Shown here: one piece after another, positions 25,420 to 33,766 of the stretch
Position numbering within the stretch: the stretch's first letter is position 1
How the letters are laid out: every line of letters begins with the position of its first letter
Assembly: GCF_001486505.1 (NCBI RefSeq)
Contig: NZ_LN909063.1
Location: forward strand, 434,001-498,000
From: Paenibacillus rubinfantis
GTDB lineage: Bacteria; Bacillota; Bacilli; Paenibacillales; Paenibacillaceae
Length of the DNA: 64,000 nt
Direction of reading: 5' to 3'
The notes under the pieces: generated by a model
Seen by the model: the letters and a program-made list of their open reading frames with translations, nothing else
The model's database searches: none
What the model was told of the DNA's origin: nothing
Made by a program: the position numbers and the translations under genes

Positions 25420-25604
25420 CTAACGGACTCAGAAGCCCTTATTAGGGTACAAGTCCAGGTTTCACTTTTCTAACGGACTCAGGAGTCCTTATTCCGGCCT
25501 GCAACGGTGGATTTGCCTTCATAGGAGTCCAATAAGGTCATTGGAGTCCGTTACAGCGGGAAATCTCCGGGAAATGAACCGATAAGGTCCGTGGAGTCCG
25601 TTAG
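25420..25604. repeat. Cluster of four short intergenic repeats, two in each direction
   Basis: Core TAACGGACTC-AGRAGYCCTTAT occurs at 25420-25444 and 25470-25493 (50 bp apart) on the plus strand. The reverse-complement form ATAAGG-N6-GGAGTCCGTTA occurs at 25531-25553 and 25581-25604, also 50 bp apart. An extra partial copy (AGGAGTCCAATAAGG) lies near 25523. Each unit is itself partly self-complementary. No coding frame covers the block. Confidence 0.85.
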
Positions 25605-25642
25605 CCAAGCAATCCCAGTCCATTGACCCGTGCAACGTGTCC

Positions 25643-26467
25643 TTAACGCACGTGCATCTCATTCGGATGCGAGCCTTTGCGACGGTTGAGGTTCAAACCG
25701 TTGATCTGCTCCATTTCGGCGTCGGTTAAGTTGAAGTCGAACACGTTGAAGTTCTCTTCGATCCGCGCAGGGGTGACCGATTTCGGGATAACGATCGTAT
25801 TGTTCTGCAGATGCCAGCGAAGCACAACCTGAGCCGGTGTCTTGCCATGGGCTTCAGCAATGGATTTCACAACAGCATCAGTGAGTACCTCGCCGCCTTG
25901 CTCCAGCGGGCTCCAAGCTTCAACGAAGATGTCGTGCTGGGCGCAGAAGGCTTTCAGCTCGTTTTGCGCCAGATGCGGGTGGCATTCCACTTGGTTCAGC
26001 ACAGGCTTGATTTCCGTTTCCTTCAACAGGCGCTCCAGATGCTCGATCTCGAAATTACATACGCCAATCGCTTTGACGCGACCGTCGCGGTACAGTTTCT
26101 CTAGCGCTTTGTAGGTTTCTACATACTGATCCACTTGCGGCATCGGCCAGTGAATCAGGTACAAATCGACATAATCCAGTCCAAGTCTCGCGAGGCTCTC
26201 GTCATAGGCGCGGAGCGTACGGTCATAACCCTGATCGCTGTTCCATACTTTTGTGGTAATAAACAGCTTCTCGCGGGAGATGCCGGACTGCTTGATCGCT
26301 TTGCCGACGCCAACCTCGTTGCGATAGATCATCGCCGTATCAATCGAGGTATAGCCTACCTCCAGCGCCTTGGCTACTGCGGCGGTAGCCCCTTCGTCGG
26401 GCACTTGCCATACACCAAATCCCAGCTGTGGCATTTGTAATCCGTTATTTAAAGTGACGAAATTCAT
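25643..26467 (-). CDS. Aldo/keto reductase, 2,5-diketogluconate reductase/YvgN-like
   Basis: NADPH-dependent carbonyl reductase, 274 aa, cytoplasmic; members reduce glyoxal-type aldehydes and keto sugars. Tetrad: Asp and Tyr in SIDTAMIYRNE, Lys in FITTKVWN, His in YLIHWP. The cofactor-binding end reads IPKSVTPARIEENFNVFDF. The ATG at 26467 follows AAGGAGCGACATCTC. It is transcribed alone, divergent from the catalase gene, so a joint role in oxidative or electrophile stress is conceivable but not shown. Confidence 0.93.
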   Translation of the reverse strand: MNFVTLNNGLQMPQLGFGVWQVPDEGATAAVAKALEVGYTSIDTAMIYRNEVGVGKAIKQSGISREKLFITTKVWNSDQGYDRTLRAYDESLARLGLDYVDLYLIHWPMPQVDQYVETYKALEKLYRDGRVKAIGVCNFEIEHLERLLKETEIKPVLNQVECHPHLAQNELKAFCAQHDIFVEAWSPLEQGGEVLTDAVVKSIAEAHGKTPAQVVLRWHLQNNTIVIPKSVTPARIEENFNVFDFNLTDAEMEQINGLNLNRRKGSHPNEMHVR

Positions 26468-26705
26468 GAGATGTCGCTCCTTCTCTTGTCTACTTCCTTA
26501 ATTTCAGGGTGAGTATAGCATTCCCAGGTACGATTTTCAAATTGCAATCCCAACAGGCCAGGCGGAAGATGACATACTCGCGTTGCTCCGCCCATATTCT
26601 CATAATAACGAAGGAGAAAAAGGAGGAGGCTGAACTTTCTTCATTAAGCCCTCATGGAACCTTCATGCAGCCCAGAGGCGGACGTGGTACTATTTATTAT
26701 AGATT

Positions 26706-26720
26706 TTAGAATAAGTCTAA
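26706..26720 (+). promoter_or_regulatory. Candidate PerR box upstream of the catalase gene
   Basis: TTAGAATAAGTCTAA has perfect 5-bp arms and matches 11 of the 14 defined positions of the Bacillus PerR operator TTATAATNATTATAA. It lies about 30 bases before the catalase start, a typical position. The match is imperfect, so Fur-family control is a hypothesis. Confidence 0.5.
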
Positions 26721-26750
26721 GTGCAATAATAAATTGAAAGGAATGATAGG

Positions 26751-28214
26751 ATGGATAACCGGTTGACAACGAATCAGGGCGCTCCGGTAGGCGATAATCA
26801 AAATTCTCGGACGGCGGGGGGGCGTGGGCCTACGCTGTTGGAGGATTACCATTTGCTCGAGAAGCTGGGGCATTTCGACCGTGAACGGATTCCGGAACGC
26901 GTCGTGCATGCGCGCGGTGCAGGCGCCCATGGCGTTTTCGTTACCGAGCGCAGTATGGCGGAGTTTACGAAAGCCCATTTCCTGCAGGAGGCCGGACGCG
27001 AAACCCCGGTGTTCGTTCGCTTCTCCACGGTGATTCACGGGCAAGGCTCGCCGGAAACGGCGCGGGATCCGCGGGGATTTGCCGTGAAATTCTATACCGA
27101 GGAAGGCAACTACGATCTGGTGGGCAACCATATCCCGGTGTTCTTCATCCGTGACGCGATCAAATTTCCGGACATGGTCCACTCGCTGAAGCCGGCCCCG
27201 GACACAAACATTCAAGACCCGGCACGGTATTGGGATTTCATGACCCTGTCGACCGAATCTACGCATATGATGACGTGGGTGTTCTCGGACCATGGGACGC
27301 CGGCGAATTACCGCCAGATGGACGGCTTTGGCGTTCATGCCTTTAAGTGGATTAATGCCGAAGGCAAGATCACATACGTTAAATACACCTGGAAATCGAA
27401 GCAGGGAGTGAAAACCCTCTCCGCCGCCGAAGTCCAAGAGGTGCAAGGCCGGGATTTTAACCACGCAACGCGGGATCTGTATGATCACATCGAAGACGGG
27501 AATTTCCCGCAGTGGGAGCTGAACGTACAGCTGATGCCGGTAGAGGATTTGGATATCTGGAGCTTCGACCCGCTGGATCCAACGAAGGTATGGCCGGAAG
27601 ACCGCTATCCTTTGGTGAAAATCGGCACGATGACGCTGAACCGCAACCCGCAGAACTTCTTCGCGGAAGTGGAGCAATCGGCGTTCTCGCCAAGCGTGCT
27701 CGTCCCCGGCATCGAACCGTCCGAAGATAAGCTGCTGCAGGGTCGCTTGTTCTCCTACCCGGATACCCAGCGTTACCGTCTTGGTGCCAACTACTTGCAA
27801 ATCCCGGTCAACTGTCCGTATGCCCCGGTGCGCAATCACCAGCGGGACGGCTTCATGAACGTGAAGCAGGATCCGTCGCCAATTAACTATGAGCCAAACA
27901 GCTTTGATTCGAGTCCGAAAGAAGATCCGGCTTATCGTGACAGCGTAGTACCGGTCAGCGGACAGATTGGTCGCGAGAAAATCGCCAAAACCGACGATTT
28001 CACCCAAGCGGGCGAGCTGTACCGGAGCTTCACCGCTGAGGAGAAGGATCATCTCATTCACAACCTGGTGAACGATCTGAAGCAGACGCCGGAGCAGGTT
28101 CAACTGCGCGCCGTATGCAACTTCTTCCGTGCCGACAAGGAGTACGGTATGCGACTAGCGCAAGGGCTTGGCGTGGATATCAGCGGCTTCATCCCATCCA
28201 ATTCTCAGGGATAA
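26751..28214 (+). CDS. katA: Haem catalase (small-subunit, KatA type)
   Basis: Cytoplasmic enzyme that splits hydrogen peroxide into water and oxygen, 487 aa. The distal histidine is His53 in VVHARGAGAHG, the asparagine is in VGNHIPVFFIRD, and the proximal haem-ligand tyrosine is Tyr336 in GRLFSYPDTQRYRLG. These and the length place it with clade 3 monofunctional catalases such as B. subtilis KatA. ATG 26751 follows GAAAGGA. The candidate PerR box in the leader would explain peroxide induction. Gene symbol by family resemblance. Confidence 0.94.
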   Translation: MDNRLTTNQGAPVGDNQNSRTAGGRGPTLLEDYHLLEKLGHFDRERIPERVVHARGAGAHGVFVTERSMAEFTKAHFLQEAGRETPVFVRFSTVIHGQGSPETARDPRGFAVKFYTEEGNYDLVGNHIPVFFIRDAIKFPDMVHSLKPAPDTNIQDPARYWDFMTLSTESTHMMTWVFSDHGTPANYRQMDGFGVHAFKWINAEGKITYVKYTWKSKQGVKTLSAAEVQEVQGRDFNHATRDLYDHIEDGNFPQWELNVQLMPVEDLDIWSFDPLDPTKVWPEDRYPLVKIGTMTLNRNPQNFFAEVEQSAFSPSVLVPGIEPSEDKLLQGRLFSYPDTQRYRLGANYLQIPVNCPYAPVRNHQRDGFMNVKQDPSPINYEPNSFDSSPKEDPAYRDSVVPVSGQIGREKIAKTDDFTQAGELYRSFTAEEKDHLIHNLVNDLKQTPEQVQLRAVCNFFRADKEYGMRLAQGLGVDISGFIPSNSQG

Positions 28215-28232
28215 TCAATCCCTTTTCTATAA

Positions 28233-28277
28233 AGAGGGCATCTTTCGTACCGCTTGCGGTTCGGGAGGTGCCTTTTT
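28233..28277 (+). terminator. Probable terminator after the catalase gene
   Basis: AGGGCA near 28235 can pair with TGCCTT at 28268-28273, enclosing an inner hairpin ACCGC-TT-GCGGT; TTTTTG follows. The outer stem is short and imperfect. Confidence 0.6.
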
Positions 28278-28348
28278 GTGTGAGGAAAACCTCCGCTAGC
28301 GATGGGAAATTTATGGTAAACTGAGGGCAGTTGAAAGGAGTTGAGTCG

Positions 28349-29137
28349 ATGACGACAACAACGAGTCCGGTGATTAAGCTGAAGGATTTACGCATGAGTT
28401 ATGGAGGAAACCCCGTCTTGAACGGTGTTGATTTGGAGGTGTATCCAGGTCAGATTATCGGGTACATCGGGCCTAATGGTGCGGGAAAAAGCACAACCGT
28501 CAAAATCATGCTTGGCCTGGTCGAGGGTTATGAAGGTGAGGTACAAGTCTTTGGCCAAAATCCCAGCGATGGCGGCGTTGATTACAAGAAGCGTATCGGA
28601 TACGTTCCGGAGATTGCCGAGCTTTACGATACGCTGACTGCTCGCGAGTACCTGACATTTATCGGGGAGCTGTACGGCTTATCCGCCGATGAAGCGGAGA
28701 TGAAAGCCCGCCGAATGATGACGGAGTTTGGGTTGGGGGATGTGATTCATGCCCGAATCTCTACGTTCTCCAAGGGAATGAAGCAAAAGGTGCTGCTGAT
28801 TTCCAGCCTGCTTCACAATCCGGACGTGCTGTTCCTGGACGAGCCGCTCAGCGGGCTTGATGCCAACAGCGTCATGGTCGTCAAGGAAATGCTTGCGCTG
28901 TTGGCGGCGCAGGGCAAAGCGATCTTTTACTCCTCTCATATTATGGATGTCGTCGAGAAGATCAGCAGCCGGATCGTCCTGTTGGACGGGGGCCGGATTG
29001 TAGCCGACGGCAGCTTTGACGAGTTGAAGGCCCAGAACCATGAAGGGTCGCTGGAACAGATCTTCAACCAATTGACCGGGTTTAACGAGCATCTGGATAT
29101 TGCCGGCCGGCTCGTGTCCATCGTACAAGAGGTGTAG
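28349..29137 (+). CDS. ABC transporter ATP-binding protein (EcsA/YthP-like)
   Basis: Cytoplasmic ATPase of 262 aa, paired with the integral membrane protein encoded next. Walker A GPNGAGKST, Q-loop in IGYVPEIAELYDTL, signature FSKGMKQKV (the SKGM variant common in this subclass), Walker B VLFLDEPLSGLD, switch His in FYSSHIMDVVEK. ATG 28349 is 8 bases after AAAGGAG; an upstream TTG overlaps the ribosome site. The pair resembles EcsAB or YthPQ of B. subtilis, and YthPQ also lies beside a bd-type oxidase there (recollection). Whether it exports, imports or regulates something is unknown. Confidence 0.88.
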   Translation: MTTTTSPVIKLKDLRMSYGGNPVLNGVDLEVYPGQIIGYIGPNGAGKSTTVKIMLGLVEGYEGEVQVFGQNPSDGGVDYKKRIGYVPEIAELYDTLTAREYLTFIGELYGLSADEAEMKARRMMTEFGLGDVIHARISTFSKGMKQKVLLISSLLHNPDVLFLDEPLSGLDANSVMVVKEMLALLAAQGKAIFYSSHIMDVVEKISSRIVLLDGGRIVADGSFDELKAQNHEGSLEQIFNQLTGFNEHLDIAGRLVSIVQEV

Positions 29138-29140
29138 CGG

Positions 29141-30808
29141 ATGGAAGAGATGAAGAGCTTGCAGGTGTTGGACCGATTCCGCGGATTATTCGAGAAGATG
29201 GGCGTGGATTATCCGGTGATGCGCCGAATCGTACAGGTGAAACTGGCGATGGATGCGAGAAGGGTGCCTACATTGACCAAAGGTTCGAACAAGAGGCAGA
29301 AAGAGGATGCCGGGGATAGCAACCAGTTTCTGCGTTCGCTCTGGTTGTACGTGATTTTTGGCGGACTTAGCTCGATGTTTGTATTGATGGGGGACCATCT
29401 GCTGTTTCAGATGAGCCTCCTGTTTGGGATTATGATGTTTATGGTCATGACCTCGATGATCTCCGATTTCTCCTCGGTGCTGCTGGATGTTCGGGATCGA
29501 AGCATCCTGGCGACCAAGCCGATCAACCGCCGGACGATCACGATGGCGAAGACGGTACATATCTTTATCTATTTATTCTTTCTGACCGGAGCCATCGCGG
29601 TGATTCCGCTGGCGGTTGGGCTATTCCGGCAGGGGATCGGATTTTTTGCCTTGATGCTGCTGGAGCTGATCCTGATGGATTTGCTGATCGTAGTGCTGAC
29701 CGCGCTGTTGTATCTGGTTGTACTGCGGTTTTTTGACGGCGAGAAGCTGAAGGATATGATCAATTACGTGCAGATCGGGATGACGATCACGATTGCGGTG
29801 GGGTATCAGGTGTTGGTCCGGCTGTTCGATTTTACGGCGATGGACATCGCCTTCAAGCCGGCGTGGTGGCAGTACCTGTTACCGCCGGTCTGGGTTGGCG
29901 CTTCCTTTCAAACGCTGCTTCATCCAGGCGAAGGCCTCACGTATGCCGGGCTGGCGGCGTTGTCCATCGTTGTTCCGCTGGCCGCTTTCCTGCTGTACCT
30001 GAAGCTGATGCCGGCGCTGGAGCGCAACCTGCAGAAGCTGGCGGAACCTAGCGTTAAGGGCGGCCAGGGTTCGGGAAAAGCGCTGCGCCGAATCTCCGAT
30101 TGGCTCTGCTCTACGCCGCAGGAGCGCGCCTTTTTCCGGTTTGCCTGGACGATCATAGGGACGGAACGCGAGTTTAAACTAAAGGTATACCCTTCCTTAG
30201 GTTTCTCCATCGTGTTTCCCTTCATTTTCTTATTCTCAAACGGGCTGGATCAGGGTTTGGACGGAATCTCCGGTTCCCGCTCGTATTTGTTCATTTATGC
30301 TAGCGGCATTATGCTGCCAACGCTTATCATGATGCTGCGTTACTCCAGCCGATATAAAGCAGCCTGGATTTATCGGACCGCCCCGATCTCCGGCGAAGCG
30401 CCCATTTACAAAGGGGTCCTGCTGGCAAGTTTGGTTCGGCTCATGTTGCCTTTGTATGGGGTGGAGGCAGCGATTTTCGCCGTGCTGTTTGGAGCTTCCA
30501 TTATCCCTGATTTGATTGTGGCAGGGCTGGCAATGCAAGCTTATGCCCTTATCTGTTTCCTGGGCTTACGCAAGGGGTTGCCCTTCTCCGAGCCGTTTGA
30601 AGCGGCCGGACAGCAAAATCAAACCTTTGTAATCATGGGGTTGATGCTGTTGCTTGGCGGGTTTGGCTTGCTGCATTGGCTGGCGACGACCCTTCCGTTT
30701 GGGATTGTGGCGTATGGGATTCTGTTGATTGCAGGGACTTGGCTTGCGTGGAGACTAGCTTTCCGGACGCGCGGAACGCGGAAGGAGGAGACGCCGGATG
30801 GCCTCTAG
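29141..30808 (+). CDS. ABC transporter membrane subunit (EcsB/YthQ-like)
   Basis: A 555-aa membrane protein with roughly 12 or more helices, directly after the ATPase gene (3 bases apart), so the two form one transporter. The N-terminal ~60 residues are cytoplasmic and basic (KLAMDARRVPTLTKGSNKRQ), with RSLWLYVIFGGLSSMFVLMG as first helix. A central cytoplasmic loop near residue 310 separates two membrane halves. Longer than EcsB (about 400 aa). ATG 29141 is preceded by GAGGTG. No substrate-binding protein is present, which points to export or to a membrane-protein regulatory role. Confidence 0.83.
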   Translation: MEEMKSLQVLDRFRGLFEKMGVDYPVMRRIVQVKLAMDARRVPTLTKGSNKRQKEDAGDSNQFLRSLWLYVIFGGLSSMFVLMGDHLLFQMSLLFGIMMFMVMTSMISDFSSVLLDVRDRSILATKPINRRTITMAKTVHIFIYLFFLTGAIAVIPLAVGLFRQGIGFFALMLLELILMDLLIVVLTALLYLVVLRFFDGEKLKDMINYVQIGMTITIAVGYQVLVRLFDFTAMDIAFKPAWWQYLLPPVWVGASFQTLLHPGEGLTYAGLAALSIVVPLAAFLLYLKLMPALERNLQKLAEPSVKGGQGSGKALRRISDWLCSTPQERAFFRFAWTIIGTEREFKLKVYPSLGFSIVFPFIFLFSNGLDQGLDGISGSRSYLFIYASGIMLPTLIMMLRYSSRYKAAWIYRTAPISGEAPIYKGVLLASLVRLMLPLYGVEAAIFAVLFGASIIPDLIVAGLAMQAYALICFLGLRKGLPFSEPFEAAGQQNQTFVIMGLMLLLGGFGLLHWLATTLPFGIVAYGILLIAGTWLAWRLAFRTRGTRKEETPDGL

Positions 30809-31172
30809 CGTCGATGGGCCGCGGATTCGCCGGGAGAAGGCCACCGTGGCCCGGATGATCGCGTTGTATTGCCGCAAGGTTCACGGCGACAGGGAGCGGA
30901 CCCGCCGGAGGGCGGGGGACCGTTCCACAGCAGCCCCCTTATGCGGCGAATGCGCCGAGCTTCACCGATATGCTGAGCAGCGGCTGGACCGCTGCCGGTT
31001 CGGTGAAGGGAAGAGCACCTGCCTTACGTGTCCCGTGCATTGTTACGCGGCCGACCAGCGGGAGCAGATCCGCCGGGTGATGGCTTTTGCCGGACCTCGA
31101 ATGCTGTGGCATTACCCCGTCCTCACAATGCTGCACCTGCTCGACGGAATCAAGAAGTCCCATTCACAGTAA
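30798..31172 (+). CDS. YgbA-type nitrous-oxide-stimulated-promoter family protein
   Basis: A 124-aa cysteine-rich protein of the YgbA_NO family. The conserved skeleton is visible: REKATVARMIALYCRKVHG, LCGECAELHRYAEQRLDRC, then STCLTCPVHCYAADQREQIR and VMAFAGPRMLWHYP. Seven cysteines in conserved spacing suggest metal or iron-sulfur binding. In E. coli and Salmonella, ygbA belongs to the NsrR regulon and helps growth under nitric oxide; its biochemistry is unsettled. It overlaps the ABC permease gene by 11 bases and precedes cydABCD, whose oxidase is NO-resistant. It is therefore likely cotranscribed with the ABC genes and part of NO defence (inference). Confidence 0.85.
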   Translation: MASSVDGPRIRREKATVARMIALYCRKVHGDRERTRRRAGDRSTAAPLCGECAELHRYAEQRLDRCRFGEGKSTCLTCPVHCYAADQREQIRRVMAFAGPRMLWHYPVLTMLHLLDGIKKSHSQ

Positions 31173-31251
31173 TGTCATATTTTTTTGACCCTCAAAAAAA
31201 GCTGATTTGCCGCGGGTTTGGTCCTTGTGTACATACTTGTGACATTTCTCA

Positions 31252-31319
31252 TGTGATTTCTGTCACAAAATTATTATTTTTTCCCCGTTCGTTTTCATGA
31301 TCCGGTGATAGAATTCACA
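31252..31319 (+). promoter_or_regulatory. Two Crp/Fnr-type (or Rex-like) palindromes upstream of cydA
   Basis: TGTGA-TTTCTG-TCACA (31252-31267) is a perfect TGTGA-N6-TCACA site. GGTGA-TAGAAT-TCACA (31304-31319) differs by one base. Centres are 52 bp apart, five helical turns. Both also partly fit the Rex operator TTGTGAA-N4-TTCACAA (11 and 10 of 14). A third palindrome TAATAATTATTA lies at 31325-31336 just before the ribosome site. Expected role: oxygen/redox control of cydABCD. Confidence 0.75.
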
Positions 31320-31353
31320 TTAGATAATAATTATTAGAAAGTAGGGAAAAGAA

Positions 31354-32763
31354 ATGCTGGATCCGATTCTGCTTGCTCGCCTTCAGTTTGCAGTCACAAC
31401 GATTTTCCATTTCTTCTTCGTCCCTGTATCCATCGGTCTGGTGCTGCTCATCGCGATCATGGAAACGATGTATGTGACCAAGGGGAAGGAAGAATACAAA
31501 CGAATGGCGAAGTTCTGGGGGAAACTGTTCCTTATCAATTTCGCGGTAGGGGTCGTGACGGGGATTCTCCAGGAGTTCCAGTTCGGCATGAACTGGTCGG
31601 ATTACTCCCGATTCGTCGGGGACGTCTTTGGTGCGCCGCTGGCGGTTGAAGCGCTGTTTGCCTTCTTTATGGAGTCCACGTTTATCGGACTTTGGATTTT
31701 CGGTTGGGACCGTTTGTCCAAGAAAGTCCACCTGTTGTGCATTTGGTTGGTTGCTTTGGGAACGACGGTTTCGGCTTTCTGGATTTTGGCCGCGAACTCG
31801 TTTATGCAGCGTCCGGTCGGCTTCGAGATCAATAACGGACGTGCGGAGATGAACGACTTCTTCGCCTTGATCGGCAATGGCCAGCTGTGGGTGGAATTCC
31901 CGCATACCGTGCTGGGGGCTTTTGCAACCGGGGCCTTCTTAATCGCCGGGGTCAGCGCGTATAAAATGTTGAAACGCCAAGATCTCGCTTTCTTCAAAAA
32001 ATCGTTTACGATCGCCGTCATCGTCGCTTTGCTTGCTTCGTTTGGGACGGCGATGTTTGGTCACCAACAAGCGCAATATTTGGTGAAGACGCAGCCGATG
32101 AAAATGGCCGCCTCCGAGGGTCTTTGGGGCAAATCGGGCGACCCTGCACCTTGGACGTTGTATGCACATATTGATTCGAACGACGAGAAGAACAATTTTG
32201 AGATCAAAATTCCTTACCTGCTGAGCTTCCTGTCTTACAGTAAGTTCTCCGGCGAGGTGAAAGGCATGCACGAGCTGCAAGCCGAATATGAACAAACTTA
32301 CGGTCCCGGGGACTACATTCCTCCGGTTCGGACGACCTTCTGGAGCTTCCGCATCATGATCGCCGCCGGTTGCTTGATGATCGTATTCGCTTTGTACGGC
32401 ACGTATTTGGCTTGGCGCAAAAAACTCGAAAAACCGAACAACAACTGGTTCTATCGCGTGATGTTGTGGTCGATTTCGTTGCCGTTTATCGCCAACACGT
32501 CCGGTTGGGTTATGACCGAATTCGGACGTCAGCCGTGGACGGTATTTGGCCTGATGCAAACGAAGGACAGCGTATCCCCAAGCGTAACGGGTGGACAGAT
32601 TCTGTTCTCGCTGATTGCCTTTACGGCGATTTATACGGTTCTTGGGGCCGTATTGGTTTACCTGTTCGTGAAAGTGATCAAGAAAGGACCCAATGAGATC
32701 ACCAGCACCGGCTCGGAGCAGTTGGCGGATCCATTTGGTAAGGAGGGATATCATGTCTCTTAA
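31354..32763 (+). CDS. cydA: Cytochrome bd quinol oxidase subunit I
   Basis: Catalytic subunit of the high-affinity, NO- and cyanide-tolerant terminal oxidase, carrying haems b558, b595 and d in the cytoplasmic membrane. 469 aa with about nine helices. Hallmarks: TTIFHFFFVPVSIGL near the N terminus with the haem-ligand histidine, FQFGMNWSDYSRFVGDVFG, and the GRQPW motif in TEFGRQPWTVFGLM. The quinol-binding Q-loop is of the short Firmicutes type. ATG 31354 follows GTAGGG. First gene of cydABCD. Confidence 0.96.
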   Translation: MLDPILLARLQFAVTTIFHFFFVPVSIGLVLLIAIMETMYVTKGKEEYKRMAKFWGKLFLINFAVGVVTGILQEFQFGMNWSDYSRFVGDVFGAPLAVEALFAFFMESTFIGLWIFGWDRLSKKVHLLCIWLVALGTTVSAFWILAANSFMQRPVGFEINNGRAEMNDFFALIGNGQLWVEFPHTVLGAFATGAFLIAGVSAYKMLKRQDLAFFKKSFTIAVIVALLASFGTAMFGHQQAQYLVKTQPMKMAASEGLWGKSGDPAPWTLYAHIDSNDEKNNFEIKIPYLLSFLSYSKFSGEVKGMHELQAEYEQTYGPGDYIPPVRTTFWSFRIMIAAGCLMIVFALYGTYLAWRKKLEKPNNNWFYRVMLWSISLPFIANTSGWVMTEFGRQPWTVFGLMQTKDSVSPSVTGGQILFSLIAFTAIYTVLGAVLVYLFVKVIKKGPNEITSTGSEQLADPFGKEGYHVS

Positions 32764-33766
32764 TGAACTTTGGTTTGTCCTTGTCGCGGTGTTGTTTGTT
32801 GGCTTCTTCTTCCTGGAAGGCTTTGACTTCGGGGTGGGAATGAGTACCAAGTTTTTAGCCAAAAATGATATGGAACGCCGGGTTCTAATCAATTCGATCG
32901 GCCCGTTCTGGGATGCGAATGAGGTGTGGTTGTTGACGGCCGGCGGCGCGATGTTCGCCGCGTTCCCGAACTGGTACGCCACGCTGTTCAGCGGTTATTA
33001 TACCCCGCTTGTTGTCCTGCTTCTGGCTTTAATTGCGCGCGGCGTCGCTTTCGAGTTCCGCGGGAAAGTAGGCCATGAGAAATGGAAAACGACGTGGGAC
33101 TGGGCGATCTTCATCGGCAGCCTGCTGCCTCCGTTTCTGCTGGGCGTCGTCTTCTCCGGCTTGCTGAAGGGCTTGCCGATCGGCGAAGATATGGAAATGA
33201 GAGCCGGGTTGTTTGATATGGTCAACCTGTATACTTTGGCTGGCGGCATCACGGTCGTGATGTTGTGCCTGGTGCATGGCTTGCTGTTCGCGTCCTTACG
33301 GACGACTGGAAGCTTGCAGGAACGGGCGCGCAAGCTGGCCCGCAAGCTGTTGATTCCGCTCGCCGCTTTGTTCGTGATCTTCGGCGTGCTGACGGTCTTC
33401 GAAACGGATGTATTCGAAGTGCGCGGCGTGCTGATCGGCCTGGTGGCGGTGCTGGGCGTAGCCGCATTTGTGTTGTCCGGCTGGTTTATCTCGAAGCAAA
33501 AGGACGGCTGGGCGTTTGGCATGACCGGCACGATGATCGCGCTGTCGATCGCCGCGGTGTTTATCGGCTTGTTCCCGCGGGTGATGGTCAGCTCGATTAG
33601 CGAAGCCTTCTCCTTAACGATCGATAACGCCGCTTCCGGCCACTACTCGTTGAAGGTCATGACGATCGTGGCATTAAGCCTGCTGCCGTTCGTACTGGGT
33701 TATCAAATTTGGAGTTATTTCGTTTTCCATAAACGCGTACACGAGAAGGAGCATTTGGAATATTAA
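32753..33766 (+). CDS. cydB: Cytochrome bd quinol oxidase subunit II
   Basis: Integral membrane partner of CydA, 337 aa, about eight or nine helices. Begins MSLNELWFVLVAVLFVGFFF with the family-typical EGFDFGVGM and GPFWDANEVWLLTAGGAMFA segments. ATG 32753 overlaps the end of cydA by 11 bases and follows AAGGAGGG at 6-7 bases; an earlier in-frame ATG at 32693 lies within cydA and is not the start. Overlapping stop/start with cydD follows. Confidence 0.96.
   Translation: MSLNELWFVLVAVLFVGFFFLEGFDFGVGMSTKFLAKNDMERRVLINSIGPFWDANEVWLLTAGGAMFAAFPNWYATLFSGYYTPLVVLLLALIARGVAFEFRGKVGHEKWKTTWDWAIFIGSLLPPFLLGVVFSGLLKGLPIGEDMEMRAGLFDMVNLYTLAGGITVVMLCLVHGLLFASLRTTGSLQERARKLARKLLIPLAALFVIFGVLTVFETDVFEVRGVLIGLVAVLGVAAFVLSGWFISKQKDGWAFGMTGTMIALSIAAVFIGLFPRVMVSSISEAFSLTIDNAASGHYSLKVMTIVALSLLPFVLGYQIWSYFVFHKRVHEKEHLEY

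Noticed and set aside
25420..25604. CRISPR array
   Set aside because: Only four imperfect copies exist, in both orientations and with partly related spacers, and no cas gene is near; this is a palindromic dispersed repeat.
26509..26709. Small plus-strand frame between the aldo/keto reductase and catalase genes
   Set aside because: Composition is not protein-like, it has no ribosome site, and it covers the catalase control region.
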